This document shows, in pieces, positions 1 through 6,362 of a stretch of 46,898 nucleotides of DNA. The notes below the pieces were generated by a model, which saw only the letters and a list, made by a program, of their open reading frames with translations, made no database searches and was not told where the DNA came from. The DNA comes from Lachnospiraceae bacterium. Lineage in GTDB: Bacteria > Bacillota > Clostridia > Lachnospirales > Lachnospiraceae. The stretch lies in the NCBI GenBank assembly GCA_016294075.1, contig JAEDCQ010000012.1, forward strand, positions 1 to 46,898. The letters are read 5' to 3'. Position 1 is the first letter of the stretch, and each line of letters begins with the position of its first letter. The translations under genes and the position numbers were made by a program.

Positions 1-51
1 GGGCCTCCAGAGCCACAATCTGGCGCGCTAACCAACTGCGCTATACCCACC
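1..51 (-). tRNA. tRNA-His (GTG), 3' part cut by the window edge
   Basis: The reverse strand reads as the 5' half of a tRNA: acceptor strand, D arm, and an anticodon stem (CCAGA/TCTGG) around loop TTGTGGC, giving anticodon GTG for histidine. Position 51 supplies the extra G at position -1 that is diagnostic of tRNA-His. The T arm and 3' end lie beyond base 1. It is the last visible member of a four-tRNA minus-strand cluster. Confidence 0.9.
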
Positions 52-92
52 ATATGAGACAGCCAATCCCCATAAGGCAAAGCCTGTCTTCA

Positions 93-168
<76 letters not shown>

Positions 169-200
169 TATTCAAAAATGCATTTTCCGCATTTTTTAAG

Positions 201-353
201 CGGGTGAATACCCCCGCTTTGCTGACTCCGTCAGCCGTTTTGCTTTGCAAAATCAAAACATCTTCGATGTTTTTTACGGGTGAATACCCCCACTTTGCTG
301 ACTCCGTCAGCCGTTTTGCTTTGCAAAATCAAAACATCTTCGATGTTTTGAAG
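201..353. repeat. two tandem copies of a 76-bp spacer unit between tRNA genes
   Basis: Units at 201-276 and 277-353 are nearly identical: each starts CGGGTGAATACCCCC, then carries a CTGACTCCGTCAG inverted repeat and an AAAACATCTTCGATGTTTT hairpin. The visible differences are one base near the front (GCTTT versus ACTTT) and the last few bases. The next CGGGTGA, at 354, is the 3' end of the tRNA-Gly gene. The repeat unit therefore begins with a copy of the tRNA 3' acceptor end, which suggests unequal duplication anchored on that end. Confidence 0.9.
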
Positions 354-422
354 CGGGTGATGGGAATCGAACCCACGTATCTAGCTTGGAAGGCTAGTGT
401 TCTACCATTGAACTACACCCGC
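352..422 (-). tRNA. tRNA-Gly (TCC)
   Basis: On the minus strand GCGGGTG pairs with CACCCGC as acceptor stem. The anticodon stem CTAGC/GCTAG encloses loop CTTCCAA, giving anticodon TCC for glycine, and the T arm contains GGTTCGATTCC. The gene is 71 bases, normal for tRNA-Gly. Copies of its 3' end precede each unit of the adjacent tandem spacer repeat. Confidence 0.95.
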
Positions 423-439
423 ATAGCTGTCACAAAAGA

Positions 440-514
440 TCGGGGTGACAGGATTCGAACCTGCGACCCCCTGGTCCCAAACCAGGTGCTCTAGCCAAAC
501 TGAGCCACACCCCG
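440..514 (-). tRNA. tRNA-Pro (TGG)
   Basis: The minus strand begins CGGGGTG and closes with CACCCCG. The anticodon stem CCTGG/CCAGG holds loop TTTGGGA, giving anticodon TGG for proline, and the T arm contains GGTTCGAATCC. This is the first tRNA of the cluster, about 30 bases downstream of a consensus promoter. Confidence 0.95.
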
Positions 515-546
515 TTTTGCCACACTTTTGCCGTGACGCAAGTAGT

Positions 547-575
547 ATTATATTCCAGAGTAAAATTAATGTCAA
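547..575 (-). promoter_or_regulatory. consensus promoter of the Pro-Gly-Arg-His tRNA cluster
   Basis: On the minus strand a perfect -35 box TTGACA (570-575) and a perfect -10 box TATAAT (547-552) are separated by 17 bases. The predicted start site lies about 25 bases upstream of tRNA-Pro. A fully consensus vegetative promoter is what is expected for a stable RNA operon. Confidence 0.9.
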
Positions 576-1039
576 CACTTTTTTCATTATTATAAAGTAT
601 TATAAAAACATTTCTTTTCGGTATATCTTCAGAAAGTGGATAAATATATTCTATTTTATGTTCTTTTACCCCAGTATCGTTATTTCCTTATTCCAAAATT
701 CAAGTCCTAATACATGTTATTGAATTTTTGCTAATTATTCCCCACTTACAAGAGTTTGTGGAATATTTTGCAATCAATTTTATTCTTGGCGGATTTCACT
801 TCTTCCTTGCTTTTTCCCGCTACTTTCATGACGTTTACACGTGTACAATTATACTCTTTTCATTTCCTTTTACATTTCCAGTAAAAGGAAACGGGCATTT
901 CTTCGCATATTTAGTAAGAAATGCCACATATTGTTTACATAACATCGTTTTTACTTTAGTCACATTCAAATAGTTTTCATAACGCTATGTTCCGTATCAA
1001 TCACATAAAAAAAGTTTACATAATCCTCGTTTTTGAAAT

Positions 1040-1138
1040 GAACTTTCATTAGTGAACTTCCATGAAAAGTTCTTCCGAAAAAGCTCTTCTATAAAAGTTC
1101 TTCCATAAATAAACTTCCACAAACGAACTTCCACAAAT
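1040..1138. repeat. degenerate 14-bp tandem repeat, about seven units
   Basis: Successive units read GAACTTTCATTAGT, GAACTTCCATGAAA, AGTTCTTCCGAAAA, AGCTCTTCTATAAA, AGTTCTTCCATAAAT, AAACTTCCACAAAC and GAACTTCCACAAAT. The shared core is (A/G)A(A/G)(C/T)TTCC followed by an A-rich stretch, with a period of 14 (one unit 15). It lies in non-coding DNA just downstream of the phosphodiesterase gene. Function unknown. Confidence 0.7.
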
Positions 1139-1158
1139 AAAACATCGTCCCTGCGCTT

Positions 1159-1644
1159 TTACTCTATATAATTTATCGTAAAATGGGCATCTCCCATTGA
1201 ATCGATTTCCATTATTATATAGGAGGGTTTTCTGCCTTCCTGTCTGGGATAGGTTAAGCTTCCGGGATTGACCGCTATTATTTCCCTGTCATAGTCTACC
1301 ACCGGACGGTGGGAATGACCGTACATGACAATGTCCACGCCTTTTGCACGTGCTTCTTTTTTAATCGTCTGATTGTCCATAGACACAAAATAGTTATGTC
1401 CGTGGGTCAGCCAGATTTTATATCTGCCGAGCTGAAATTCTTTTTCCCTCGGAAGGTCTGAAAAAAAGTCATTATTTCCCATAACCATTTCAACCGGACA
1501 GCCGGCAGCTTCACAGATGGTATACTCACTGCCTTCTATATCGCCACAGTGGATAACCATATCAAATGGTCCGCACTTTTTCATCACATTTAAATAATTA
1601 TCGTTTTTTCTGTGTGTATCACTAATAATCAGTATTTTTTTCAT
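1159..1644 (-). CDS. YfcE/MJ0936-type metallophosphoesterase (phosphodiesterase)
   Basis: This 161-residue protein has the full calcineurin-like metallophosphoesterase signature of the short YfcE/MJ0936 group: SDTH (Asp9, His11), GDIEG, GNND, a THGH motif and GHSHRP near the C-terminus. These residues bind two metal ions. Family members hydrolyse phosphodiesters in vitro, but physiological substrates are mostly unknown. It is the last gene of a minus-strand set (rRNA methyltransferase, amidase-like protein, RdgB), 34 bases after rdgB. An RdgB-phosphodiesterase pair is common in Firmicutes. The ribosome binding site (AAGGAAA) is rather far from the ATG. No terminator is obvious after the stop. 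Confidence 0.9.
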   Translation of the reverse strand: MKKILIISDTHRKNDNYLNVMKKCGPFDMVIHCGDIEGSEYTICEAAGCPVEMVMGNNDFFSDLPREKEFQLGRYKIWLTHGHNYFVSMDNQTIKKEARAKGVDIVMYGHSHRPVVDYDREIIAVNPGSLTYPRQEGRKPSYIIMEIDSMGDAHFTINYIE

Positions 1645-1678
1645 GAAGTATCTGTTGTTTCCTTATTAGTATTGTTTT

Positions 1679-2317
1679 TTAACCGAAAAGTCCTCTCTTC
1701 ATCAGTTCTTCTCTCATATGGGTCAATGCTTTACCCCTATGACTGATTTTGTTTTTCTGCTCCATTGTAAGCTCTGATGTGGTACAGCCAAATTCGGGGA
1801 CGCAGAAAATAGGATCATATCCAAATCCAAATTCTCCCTTTTCTTCATATCCGATATACCCTTCTATCGTTGCCTGTGTATCGATTACTTCTCCATCCGG
1901 AAGAAAAGCCGCAATCGCACAGACAAATCGTGCACTTCTTTTCTCCACGGGCACCCCTTCCAAACGGGCAATTAAATTCATATTTTTCTCGTGATATGGC
2001 GTATCTTCTCCCATATAACGCGCCGAATAAACTCCGGGTTCTTTGTTTAATGCATCTATTTCCAGACCGGAATCATCTGCAAGAACGATATCCGTATACT
2101 CTTTGCCTTCCTTTGCATACATTGCTTTTACCACAGCCGCAATCGCATTTGCTTTTATACGTGCATTCTCAGCAAAGGTCTTACCGTTTTCTTCTACATC
2201 ACATTGTATTCCGGCTTCTTTCATGGATAAGACTTCTACAGGGCATCCTGCCATAATCTGCCTGATTTCCTTCATTTTTTCCTGATTTCCGGTTGCAAAA
2301 ATAATTCTTCTCATCAT
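1679..2317 (-). CDS. rdgB: XTP/dITP diphosphatase (non-canonical purine NTP pyrophosphatase), RdgB/HAM1 family
   Basis: RdgB/HAM1 enzymes hydrolyse dITP, XTP and ITP to monophosphates and pyrophosphate, keeping deaminated purines out of DNA and RNA in the cytosol. The signature is clear: FATGNQEKMKE at residues 7-17, then LADDSGLEIDAL, PGVYSAR, and GFGYDPIF near the C-terminus with SHRGKAL. Length (212) is normal for the family. I chose the ATG at 2317 because GGAAGAA lies 7 bases upstream and because a longer frame would run into the preceding amidase-like gene, whose stop is at 2322. The two genes are therefore nearly abutting and probably co-transcribed. Confidence 0.95.
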   Translation of the reverse strand: MMRRIIFATGNQEKMKEIRQIMAGCPVEVLSMKEAGIQCDVEENGKTFAENARIKANAIAAVVKAMYAKEGKEYTDIVLADDSGLEIDALNKEPGVYSARYMGEDTPYHEKNMNLIARLEGVPVEKRSARFVCAIAAFLPDGEVIDTQATIEGYIGYEEKGEFGFGYDPIFCVPEFGCTTSELTMEQKNKISHRGKALTHMREELMKRGLFG

Positions 2318-2321
2318 TTTA

Positions 2322-3077
2322 TCATTCTTCCAGCTTTTGTTTTGCAAGGTAAATTCCATCTAAAATTCCTTTTGCAATATTTTTCTGATAGGCTTCCCTT
2401 GTTAAAAGCTCTCCTTCCTTATCATTTGACATATCCCCACATGCAATACTGACGGCAGGAATCGTAAGTCCCTTTAAAACAGCCGCATCCTCTTTATCCG
2501 TCACATCGATTATTCCCACAGCAAAGCCTTCGATGGCTGTTACTACACTTTTTTCCATAATATCTGCGAATTCCATATTGGACAATTTTCTGTCAAAATA
2601 AGTTGTATCATAAGAAACACTTGTGCCGTATGCATTCACATTCGCACTCTTTTCCAAATGGACATCAATAAATAAATCCGGCTGCACCCGGTTAATCAAT
2701 GACAGGCGCATTTCCTCATTTATATCAACATCTTGTGACCGTGTCAGAAATATACCGATATCCGCATCCGTATTTTCCGCAATTACCTGATTACAGATAG
2801 ATAACGTAATGTCTTTTTCCACACCGAATGCATTTTCATGCCCGATGTCAGTGCCTCCGTGTGCCGGATTCAAAACGACAATAAAATCATAATTTTTACA
2901 AGTATTTAATGCATACTGCAAATTTTCTTTATAGGCAAGAGACGTCTTCTGTCTTTCCGATTCCATCAGTTCATCAGGTGTCTGACGTGTATTTTCCTTA
3001 TAATATAAATATACTGTTGCTGATGCCAAAACTATGATAATTAAAAGAACAATCAGGATTCCTTTATGCTTTTTCAT
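2322..3077 (-). CDS. Amidase_3-like membrane-anchored protein, probable catalytically altered N-acetylmuramoyl-L-alanine amidase
   Basis: A 251-residue protein with an N-terminal membrane anchor (residues about 5-26) and an outward Amidase_3 domain, a family that cleaves the bond between MurNAc and the stem peptide of peptidoglycan. Zinc ligands seem present: His73 (PAHGG), Glu87 (VEKD) and His140 (DVHLE). However, the C-terminal motif normally containing the catalytic Glu (VEVGF-type) reads SIACGDMSN, so Ala212 occupies the Glu position. It may be inactive, a binding protein, or use another residue. It starts inside the end of the upstream methyltransferase gene (14-base overlap) and abuts rdgB, so translation is probably coupled. 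An intact paralogue lies at 32898. Confidence 0.8.
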   Translation of the reverse strand: MKKHKGILIVLLIIIVLASATVYLYYKENTRQTPDELMESERQKTSLAYKENLQYALNTCKNYDFIVVLNPAHGGTDIGHENAFGVEKDITLSICNQVIAENTDADIGIFLTRSQDVDINEEMRLSLINRVQPDLFIDVHLEKSANVNAYGTSVSYDTTYFDRKLSNMEFADIMEKSVVTAIEGFAVGIIDVTDKEDAAVLKGLTIPAVSIACGDMSNDKEGELLTREAYQKNIAKGILDGIYLAKQKLEE

Positions 3078-4227
3078 TCTGTCTATCCTTCTTTGGTGGT
3101 TTAGGACCCATAAACTGATAATAATAAGTCTTCATCATTCCATTGTATATCTTGCGGTTTTTATCTGCCTTTCTACCGATATCACGCTCTGCATTCTCAT
3201 AGGAAGTAATCAGATATAATGACCAGCTGTCCAGATTATTAAACCGCTCTCCGATAATCCTATACAGCTGCCCCACCTGTTCTTTGTCAGAAATACGTTC
3301 ACCATACGGCGGATTCGTAATTAAGAAGCCGTACTTTTTAGCATGACTAAGCTCGGCAACATCCCTTGCCTGAAAATGTATCATATGCTCTACACCGGCA
3401 AGACGGGCATTCTCTTTTGCAATTGCAACCATATCCTTATCAATATCATATCCCTGAATATCTGTTTTTACAGAGGTATCAACAAGGTCATTTGCCTCAT
3501 CCATACAATCATACCAGTCACGTTTCGGAATCAGATGCTCCCACTGCTGTGACAGGAAATCACGGTTCATACCCGGTGCCATATTCGCCGCCATCATTGC
3601 AGCCTCAATCGGAATCGTACCGCTTCCGCAAAACGGGTCTACTAAAATCCGTCCTTCATGCCAGGGTGTCAGCATAATGAGTGCTGCCGCAAGATTCTCG
3701 GCAATCGGTGCTTTGGCGGTTAATTTGCGGTAACCGCGCTTATGCAGCGACTCACCCGTCGTATCCAGACCAATAGTAACCTCATCCTTCATAATAAATA
3801 CACGGATTGGGAACGAAGCTCCTGTTTCTTCAAAGCGTACTATCGGATATGTCTGTTTCATACGTTCTACCATTGCTTTTTTCATAATGGACTGTATATC
3901 GGACGGAGAAAACAATTTACTTTTAACGCTGGCGGCCTTTGCTACCCAGAATTTTCCATCTACAGGAATGTATTCCTCCCAAGGAAGTGCTTTCGTTCCC
4001 TCAAATAATTCTTCAAAGGTAACTGCCGTAAATGATCCCACCTTAATCAGGATACGCTCCGCGGTACGGGAAAACACATTCACACGACATACTGCCTCCT
4101 CATCCCCGATAAATGTTATCCTTCCATCCTCGACCCGGCTTACATCATATCCCAAATCAATTATTTCTTTTTTCAACACCGCCTCTAACCCAAAATGGCA
4201 GGGCGCAATCAATTCCATTTTTCTCAT
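3064..4227 (-). CDS. THUMP-domain class I SAM-dependent RNA methyltransferase (RlmL/YpsC-like, 23S rRNA m2G)
   Basis: The 387-residue protein has an N-terminal ferredoxin-like plus THUMP RNA-binding region (about 1-160) and a C-terminal Rossmann methyltransferase. SAM-binding is shown by LVDPFCGSGTIPIEAA and the catalytic motif by TNPPYGER, the NPPY type used for exocyclic amine methylation. This matches the YpsC/RlmL family, which modifies guanine in 23S rRNA; the exact site is inferred. A good promoter (TTGACA-18-TAATAT) sits so close that transcription may begin at or next to the start codon. An internal ATG three codons later is an alternative start. The stop overlaps the following amidase-like gene. 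Confidence 0.9.
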   Translation of the reverse strand: MRKMELIAPCHFGLEAVLKKEIIDLGYDVSRVEDGRITFIGDEEAVCRVNVFSRTAERILIKVGSFTAVTFEELFEGTKALPWEEYIPVDGKFWVAKAASVKSKLFSPSDIQSIMKKAMVERMKQTYPIVRFEETGASFPIRVFIMKDEVTIGLDTTGESLHKRGYRKLTAKAPIAENLAAALIMLTPWHEGRILVDPFCGSGTIPIEAAMMAANMAPGMNRDFLSQQWEHLIPKRDWYDCMDEANDLVDTSVKTDIQGYDIDKDMVAIAKENARLAGVEHMIHFQARDVAELSHAKKYGFLITNPPYGERISDKEQVGQLYRIIGERFNNLDSWSLYLITSYENAERDIGRKADKNRKIYNGMMKTYYYQFMGPKPPKKDRQNEKA

Positions 4228-4233
4228 ACCGCT

Positions 4234-4263
4234 ATATTACGTTTTTCAGGATACTCTTGTCAA
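4234..4263 (-). promoter_or_regulatory. promoter just upstream of the RlmL-like methyltransferase
   Basis: Minus-strand TTGACA (4258-4263) and TAATAT (4234-4239) are 18 bases apart. The expected start site, about seven bases past the -10 box, falls at roughly 4227, which is the first base of the annotated start codon. The -35 box directly follows the T-tract of the terminator for the preceding small gene. Confidence 0.75.
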
Positions 4264-4272
4264 GAAGAACGC

Positions 4273-4303
4273 AAAAAGCCCGCATTGTAAGCTGCGGGCT
4301 TTT
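4273..4303 (-). terminator. rho-independent terminator after the Asn/Ser-rich gene
   Basis: An 11-pair hairpin (AAAAGCCCGCA with TGCGGGCTTTT, 8-base loop) followed on the minus strand by a short T run. It lies 14 bases beyond the stop of the small gene at 4317 and insulates it from the methyltransferase promoter. Confidence 0.85.
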
Positions 4304-4316
4304 GCCATGGAAATGC

Positions 4317-4520
4317 TTAATAATTATTTTCTGCGTTTTTGTTGGATGCCTTTCCATTGCTGCTCTTTGCATTCTTGGAAGTGCTGCTCTTGCAGTTTGA
4401 TGAATTGGCATTATTTGCATTAGTTGAGTTGTTAGCGTTATTTGCACTGCTATAGCTGTCTTTGTAATCAGAAGAAGCCTTATTTGAGTTTTTGTTTTCG
4501 CTGTAATCATTCTTTGCCAT
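4317..4520 (-). CDS. small Asn/Ser/Lys-rich hypothetical protein
   Basis: A 67-residue protein starting MAKNDYSENK, made almost entirely of Asn, Ser, Lys and Ala in degenerate short repeats (runs such as SSANNANNS), with one cysteine and no hydrophobic segment. I do not recognise a family. It is probably real: GAGAGG lies 8 bases before the ATG, and a strong terminator follows the stop. It is flanked by its own terminator and by the DUF1700-like gene upstream. The composition suggests an intrinsically disordered soluble protein. Small proteins of this kind in spore formers are sometimes spore- or stress-associated, but nothing here proves that. Confidence 0.65.
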   Translation of the reverse strand: MAKNDYSENKNSNKASSDYKDSYSSANNANNSTNANNANSSNCKSSTSKNAKSSNGKASNKNAENNY

Positions 4521-4604
4521 AAAATACATCCTCTCTTTCCAATGTGATTGTGTTACAAGAGTTAGTATTTACAAAACAAATTGAATTATACATAGCCTGT
4601 TAAT

Positions 4605-5060
4605 TCAGTATTTTCCAAAAAAAGCTTTATAAACAATATATGCAATAACACCAAGGAAAATATAAGGTGCCAGCCAGCTTAACACGGTAATCATTACAAA
4701 AAGAACAGCTATTAGAAGCAAAATACCAAGTGTTTTTGCAAGCCAGGAAGGCATACGAATCCTTTTTCCGTTGAATCCAAACACTGTTTCCCTCATTTGA
4801 CTTCCTCCCGAGAAGGATTTTTCCTCATACTCACGGAAACCGTCTTCTTCCTCATCCTCTGATTCATATGTTGCAAGAATGGATTTTGCAATCAGTCTCG
4901 GGTCACCAAGCTCCTGCATTACCTCTTCTTCCGTCTTTCCCATACGAATCTGTGTCTCTATATAATTTTCATAATAAGAAATCGTGTCATTCACATAAGT
5001 ATAATCCTGAATAGTAGACAGACTTCTGCGTAAACCGTCTGTAAATTCCTGTTTGCTCAT
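4605..5060 (-). CDS. DUF1700/HAAS-domain membrane protein
   Basis: A 151-residue protein whose N-terminus (MSKQEFTDGLRRSL, then Y-rich helix and the motif ELGDPRLIAK at about 51-60) matches the HAAS/DUF1700 helical domain. An acidic linker (about 65-75) follows, then a C-terminal pair of hydrophobic segments (about 110-148). In many Firmicutes such proteins sit beside PadR-type regulators, but no PadR gene is visible here. It follows lgt and the small DUF6472-like gene on the same strand with short gaps and has a good ribosome binding site (AAGGAGTTTAAATG). A signalling role at the membrane is family-based inference. Confidence 0.8.
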   Translation of the reverse strand: MSKQEFTDGLRRSLSTIQDYTYVNDTISYYENYIETQIRMGKTEEEVMQELGDPRLIAKSILATYESEDEEEDGFREYEEKSFSGGSQMRETVFGFNGKRIRMPSWLAKTLGILLLIAVLFVMITVLSWLAPYIFLGVIAYIVYKAFFGKY

Positions 5061-5079
5061 TTAAACTCCTTATTGTATA

Positions 5080-5250
5080 TTACATCTGATGACGTACGAC
5101 AAGATACTCATCTCCCGACTGATAATACGGACATTCCTGATTGTTTCCGGACAAAAAACGCATCATCTCATCCTCATCCAAATCTACTTCACAAACATAA
5201 TATTCATAATCTTCATCATAGGTATAATTTGCACATGTATCACAGATCAT
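5080..5250 (-). CDS. small Cys-containing protein resembling DUF6472
   Basis: A 56-residue protein beginning MICDTCANYTYDEDYEYY. It carries CxxC near the start, a third Cys in the YVCEVDLDEDEM segment and a fourth in ECPYY, a layout suggesting one metal or iron site. I chose the ATG at 5250 because AAGGAG lies seven bases upstream, inside the last codons of lgt; longer frames would overlap lgt without such a site. Proteins of this shape are frequent in Lachnospiraceae and of unknown function; the DUF6472 assignment is from memory. Translational coupling to lgt is likely. Confidence 0.75.
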   Translation of the reverse strand: MICDTCANYTYDEDYEYYVCEVDLDEDEMMRFLSGNNQECPYYQSGDEYLVVRHQM

Positions 5251-5254
5251 ATCC

Positions 5255-6073
5255 TTACTCCTTCGCATTTCTGCCATCTTCGGAAGCAGTCGCATTCTGC
5301 TTCATTTCTTTTGTCTGTATCATTTTTTTATCACGATAAGGCAAAATCACAAAAAACATGATTGCTCCTGCAATAAACATGAAAATACCGATAAACTGGG
5401 ATGTGGAAAGAGCCCCGATAAAGCCTCTGTCATCATTCCGTGTAAATTCTATTACGAAACGTCCCACACTGTATAACATCAGGTACAGCATACTGATTTT
5501 GCCTTTAGAACGCTCTTTTTTCCCATACAGAAATAAAATTGCCGCAAGTATAAAATCGCCCGCTGACATAAAAAGCTGTGAAGGAAGTAATTTCACATTA
5601 TTCGGGGCAAAATGGGAATTGGTAAATGTAATGCCCAGAATACTGTCTGTCTCTTTTCCGTAACAGCAGCCGGCAAGAAAACAACCGATTCGTCCGAAAC
5701 CCTGTGCCAATGCAACAGACGGAATCATTAAATCCAGATATTTCCAAAAATCCATTTTTTTCAGCCTGCAATAAACCAAAATCGTGAGCAGACCACCGAT
5801 AATGCCACCGAATACGACAAATCCGCCTCCCGTAATATAATACATTGGGTCGCGCAGAAAGTTTTTCCATTCCGTAATGATAAACAGAATCCTTGCTGCT
5901 ACAAATCCCAATATGACAGTCGTGAAGGTCAGACCGTAAATGGCATTACCATCCATGCCCTTTTTTCCCGCACGATAATCACCGACAAGAAGTGCTATTG
6001 CCACTCCGATACCAATCATAAGACCGTAGCCGTGAATCGTAACCGGTCCGATGGTCAAAATATCATTATACAT
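5255..6073 (-). CDS. lgt: prolipoprotein diacylglyceryl transferase
   Basis: Lgt moves a diacylglyceryl group from phosphatidylglycerol to the lipobox cysteine of prolipoproteins at the membrane, the first step of lipoprotein maturation. The 272-residue protein has about seven hydrophobic segments, the early IHGYGLMIG motif and the family signature around GRIGCFLAGCCYG. That is the Cys-rich Clostridia variant of the GRIGNF motif. The C-terminal part retains FVIEFTRND. The ribosome binding site is AAAGAGGA, 8 bases before the ATG. It appears to be the first gene of a three-gene unit with the DUF6472-like and DUF1700-like genes. Confidence 0.93.
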   Translation of the reverse strand: MYNDILTIGPVTIHGYGLMIGIGVAIALLVGDYRAGKKGMDGNAIYGLTFTTVILGFVAARILFIITEWKNFLRDPMYYITGGGFVVFGGIIGGLLTILVYCRLKKMDFWKYLDLMIPSVALAQGFGRIGCFLAGCCYGKETDSILGITFTNSHFAPNNVKLLPSQLFMSAGDFILAAILFLYGKKERSKGKISMLYLMLYSVGRFVIEFTRNDDRGFIGALSTSQFIGIFMFIAGAIMFFVILPYRDKKMIQTKEMKQNATASEDGRNAKE

Positions 6074-6362
6074 AAAAGGAATCCTCTTTTCCTGCTTATT
6101 ACTCTAAAGTAGAGTATCACATTTAATATGCATATACAATTAAATAAATATAAAAAAAGAGTATAATTATCTTAATATATTTGCATCTATTATTTCCTCA
6201 AGCATTATTTTTGTATCCACAACCTGAAAATGCAAAAATAACCAATATAATACAAAAAACAGGTAATAATACGCAAGTCTTCAATTTTAAAAGAGATTAT
6301 AATAGAATCAGAGTAAAGCACAATACTTATAATATTGAGGATACTTCAATGGAGGAAATTTT

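Larger units (their letters stand above)
515..1158. other. 644-bp AT-rich region without a supported gene
   Basis: Apart from the tRNA promoter I find no credible gene here; open frames lack ribosome binding sites and coding character. Two adjacent hairpins occur: TTCCTTTTAC paired with GTAAAAGGAA (864-890), then GGCATTTCTT paired with AAGAAATGCC (894-925). A ten-base palindrome TACACGTGTA sits at 836-845. The right end holds the 14-bp degenerate tandem repeat listed separately. The paired hairpins could mark an unrecognised RNA or a decayed element. Confidence 0.6.

Noticed and set aside
445..973. Open frames across tRNA-Pro and the following AT-rich region
   Set aside because: One is antisense to a tRNA gene and neither has translation signals or coding character.
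1040..1138. CRISPR array
   Set aside because: The 14-bp units are contiguous and degenerate with no unique spacers, and no cas genes are present.
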